Below the pieces are notes generated by a model. It ran no database searches. It worked only from the letters and a program-made list of their open reading frames with translations, and was not told the origin of the DNA. A stretch of 64,000 nucleotides of DNA from Ceratopteris richardii (Eukaryota; Streptophyta; Polypodiopsida; Polypodiales; Pteridaceae), in contig CM035433.1 of the NCBI GenBank assembly GCA_020310875.1, positions 104,898,758 through 104,962,757 of the forward strand, read 5' to 3'. Below are positions 63,499 through 64,000 of this stretch, in pieces. Each line of letters begins with the position of its first letter. Position 1 is the stretch's first letter. Both the position numbers and the translations under genes were made by a program.

Positions 63499-64000
63499 AT
63501 AGACAAGACCTTCATTCAAAGTACCTTTGAGATATCTAATTACTCTCTTACATGTAAGTAAATGAGGAACCCTAGTAGTCTGCATGAATTGGGATAACAC
63601 ACCAACTCTATATGCTATATTAGGCCTTGTGATAGGTGTGTGCATCCTCAACTTCATTCCATTGAAGTCAATTTTGTATTGACTTCCATTGGATTTCTTA
63701 ATGGTTTGCAACCTATAAGTCCATACATCTTCAGTTCATCCAAGATGTATTTCCTTTGCATGAACCAGATACCATTACCTTTGTATATGAATAATCAATA
63801 ACTAGAAAATATCTTAGATCTGCAAGGTCTTTGATCTTGAAATCCTTCCCACGTCTCTCGTTAATGTCCTTGATGTCTTCTTCATGATCATTGTAAGAAT
63901 CATGTCATGTACATACACACATAAGTAGAAACATGCTTCACCTTCTCTTTTGTAGAGAAATGATAGATCAACCTTGCTTTTTTGGTGTTGAAAACTCATC
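63499..64000 (-). pseudogene. Copia B4 relic (RT and RNase H start)
   Basis: Minus strand RT piece (63999-63814, YVHDMILT with Asp to His in the active box), then RNase H-proximal TRPNIAYRVGVLSQFMQTTR and VIRYLKGTLNEGLVY ending at TCTAT, where X2 is inserted. Runs off the window. Confidence 0.85.

Overview
The window is a block of nested, decayed transposable elements from a nuclear genome, most likely a land plant. The evidence is Ty1/copia polyproteins of plant type, initiator-methionine-tRNA primer sites (TGGTATCAGAGC), a CACTA DNA transposon with a TNP2-type transposase, and tRNA-derived (pol III) modules. The sequence alone does not fix the species. A large, repeat-rich genome is suggested because no convincing single-copy host gene is visible anywhere in 64 kb.

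Layout. 1-5336: copia element A, with one long open gag-pol frame and a 3' LTR, inserted into an older copia relic, B1 (5337-7646). About 8650-14151: a left-truncated CACTA transposon. It carries a minus-strand TNP2 remnant, a minus-strand multi-exon gene encoding a SET (lysine methyltransferase-like) domain, a plus-strand second transposase-like gene, long TATGTG-type satellite, subterminal GTCGCTTATGCGAC-type repeats and a clear CACTACAAGG terminus. 14155-16334: largely unassigned, with one tRNA-derived SINE-like sequence. 16335-35434: copia families D (D1 and D2, plus strand) and C (minus strand), D being nested in C. 35435-43837: a B relic split by a non-autonomous LTR element X, with the second half inverted. 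43838-46990: copia E relic, its 230-bp LTR, a (TA)n tract and a gag fragment F. 46991-58690: C and D again in opposite orientation, with D3 carrying a solo LTR. 58690-64000: a second, inverted copy of X inside B.

Structure as a whole. Target-site duplications, shared nonsense codons and shared junctions indicate that many copies arose by duplication of already nested blocks rather than by independent transposition. The D-in-C insertion (target CTTAT) is seen in three places, one inverted. The X-in-B insertion (target TCTAT) is seen in two places, one inverted. Uninterrupted 'empty site' copies of both targets also lie in the window.

The only potentially near-functional coding region is element A (1364 codons), which retains protease, integrase and reverse transcriptase catalytic residues but seems to lack a segment before RNase H. 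The most unusual content is the SET-domain gene inside the CACTA transposon. Its exon phases fit across four exons, but the SET domain is interrupted by a frame change.
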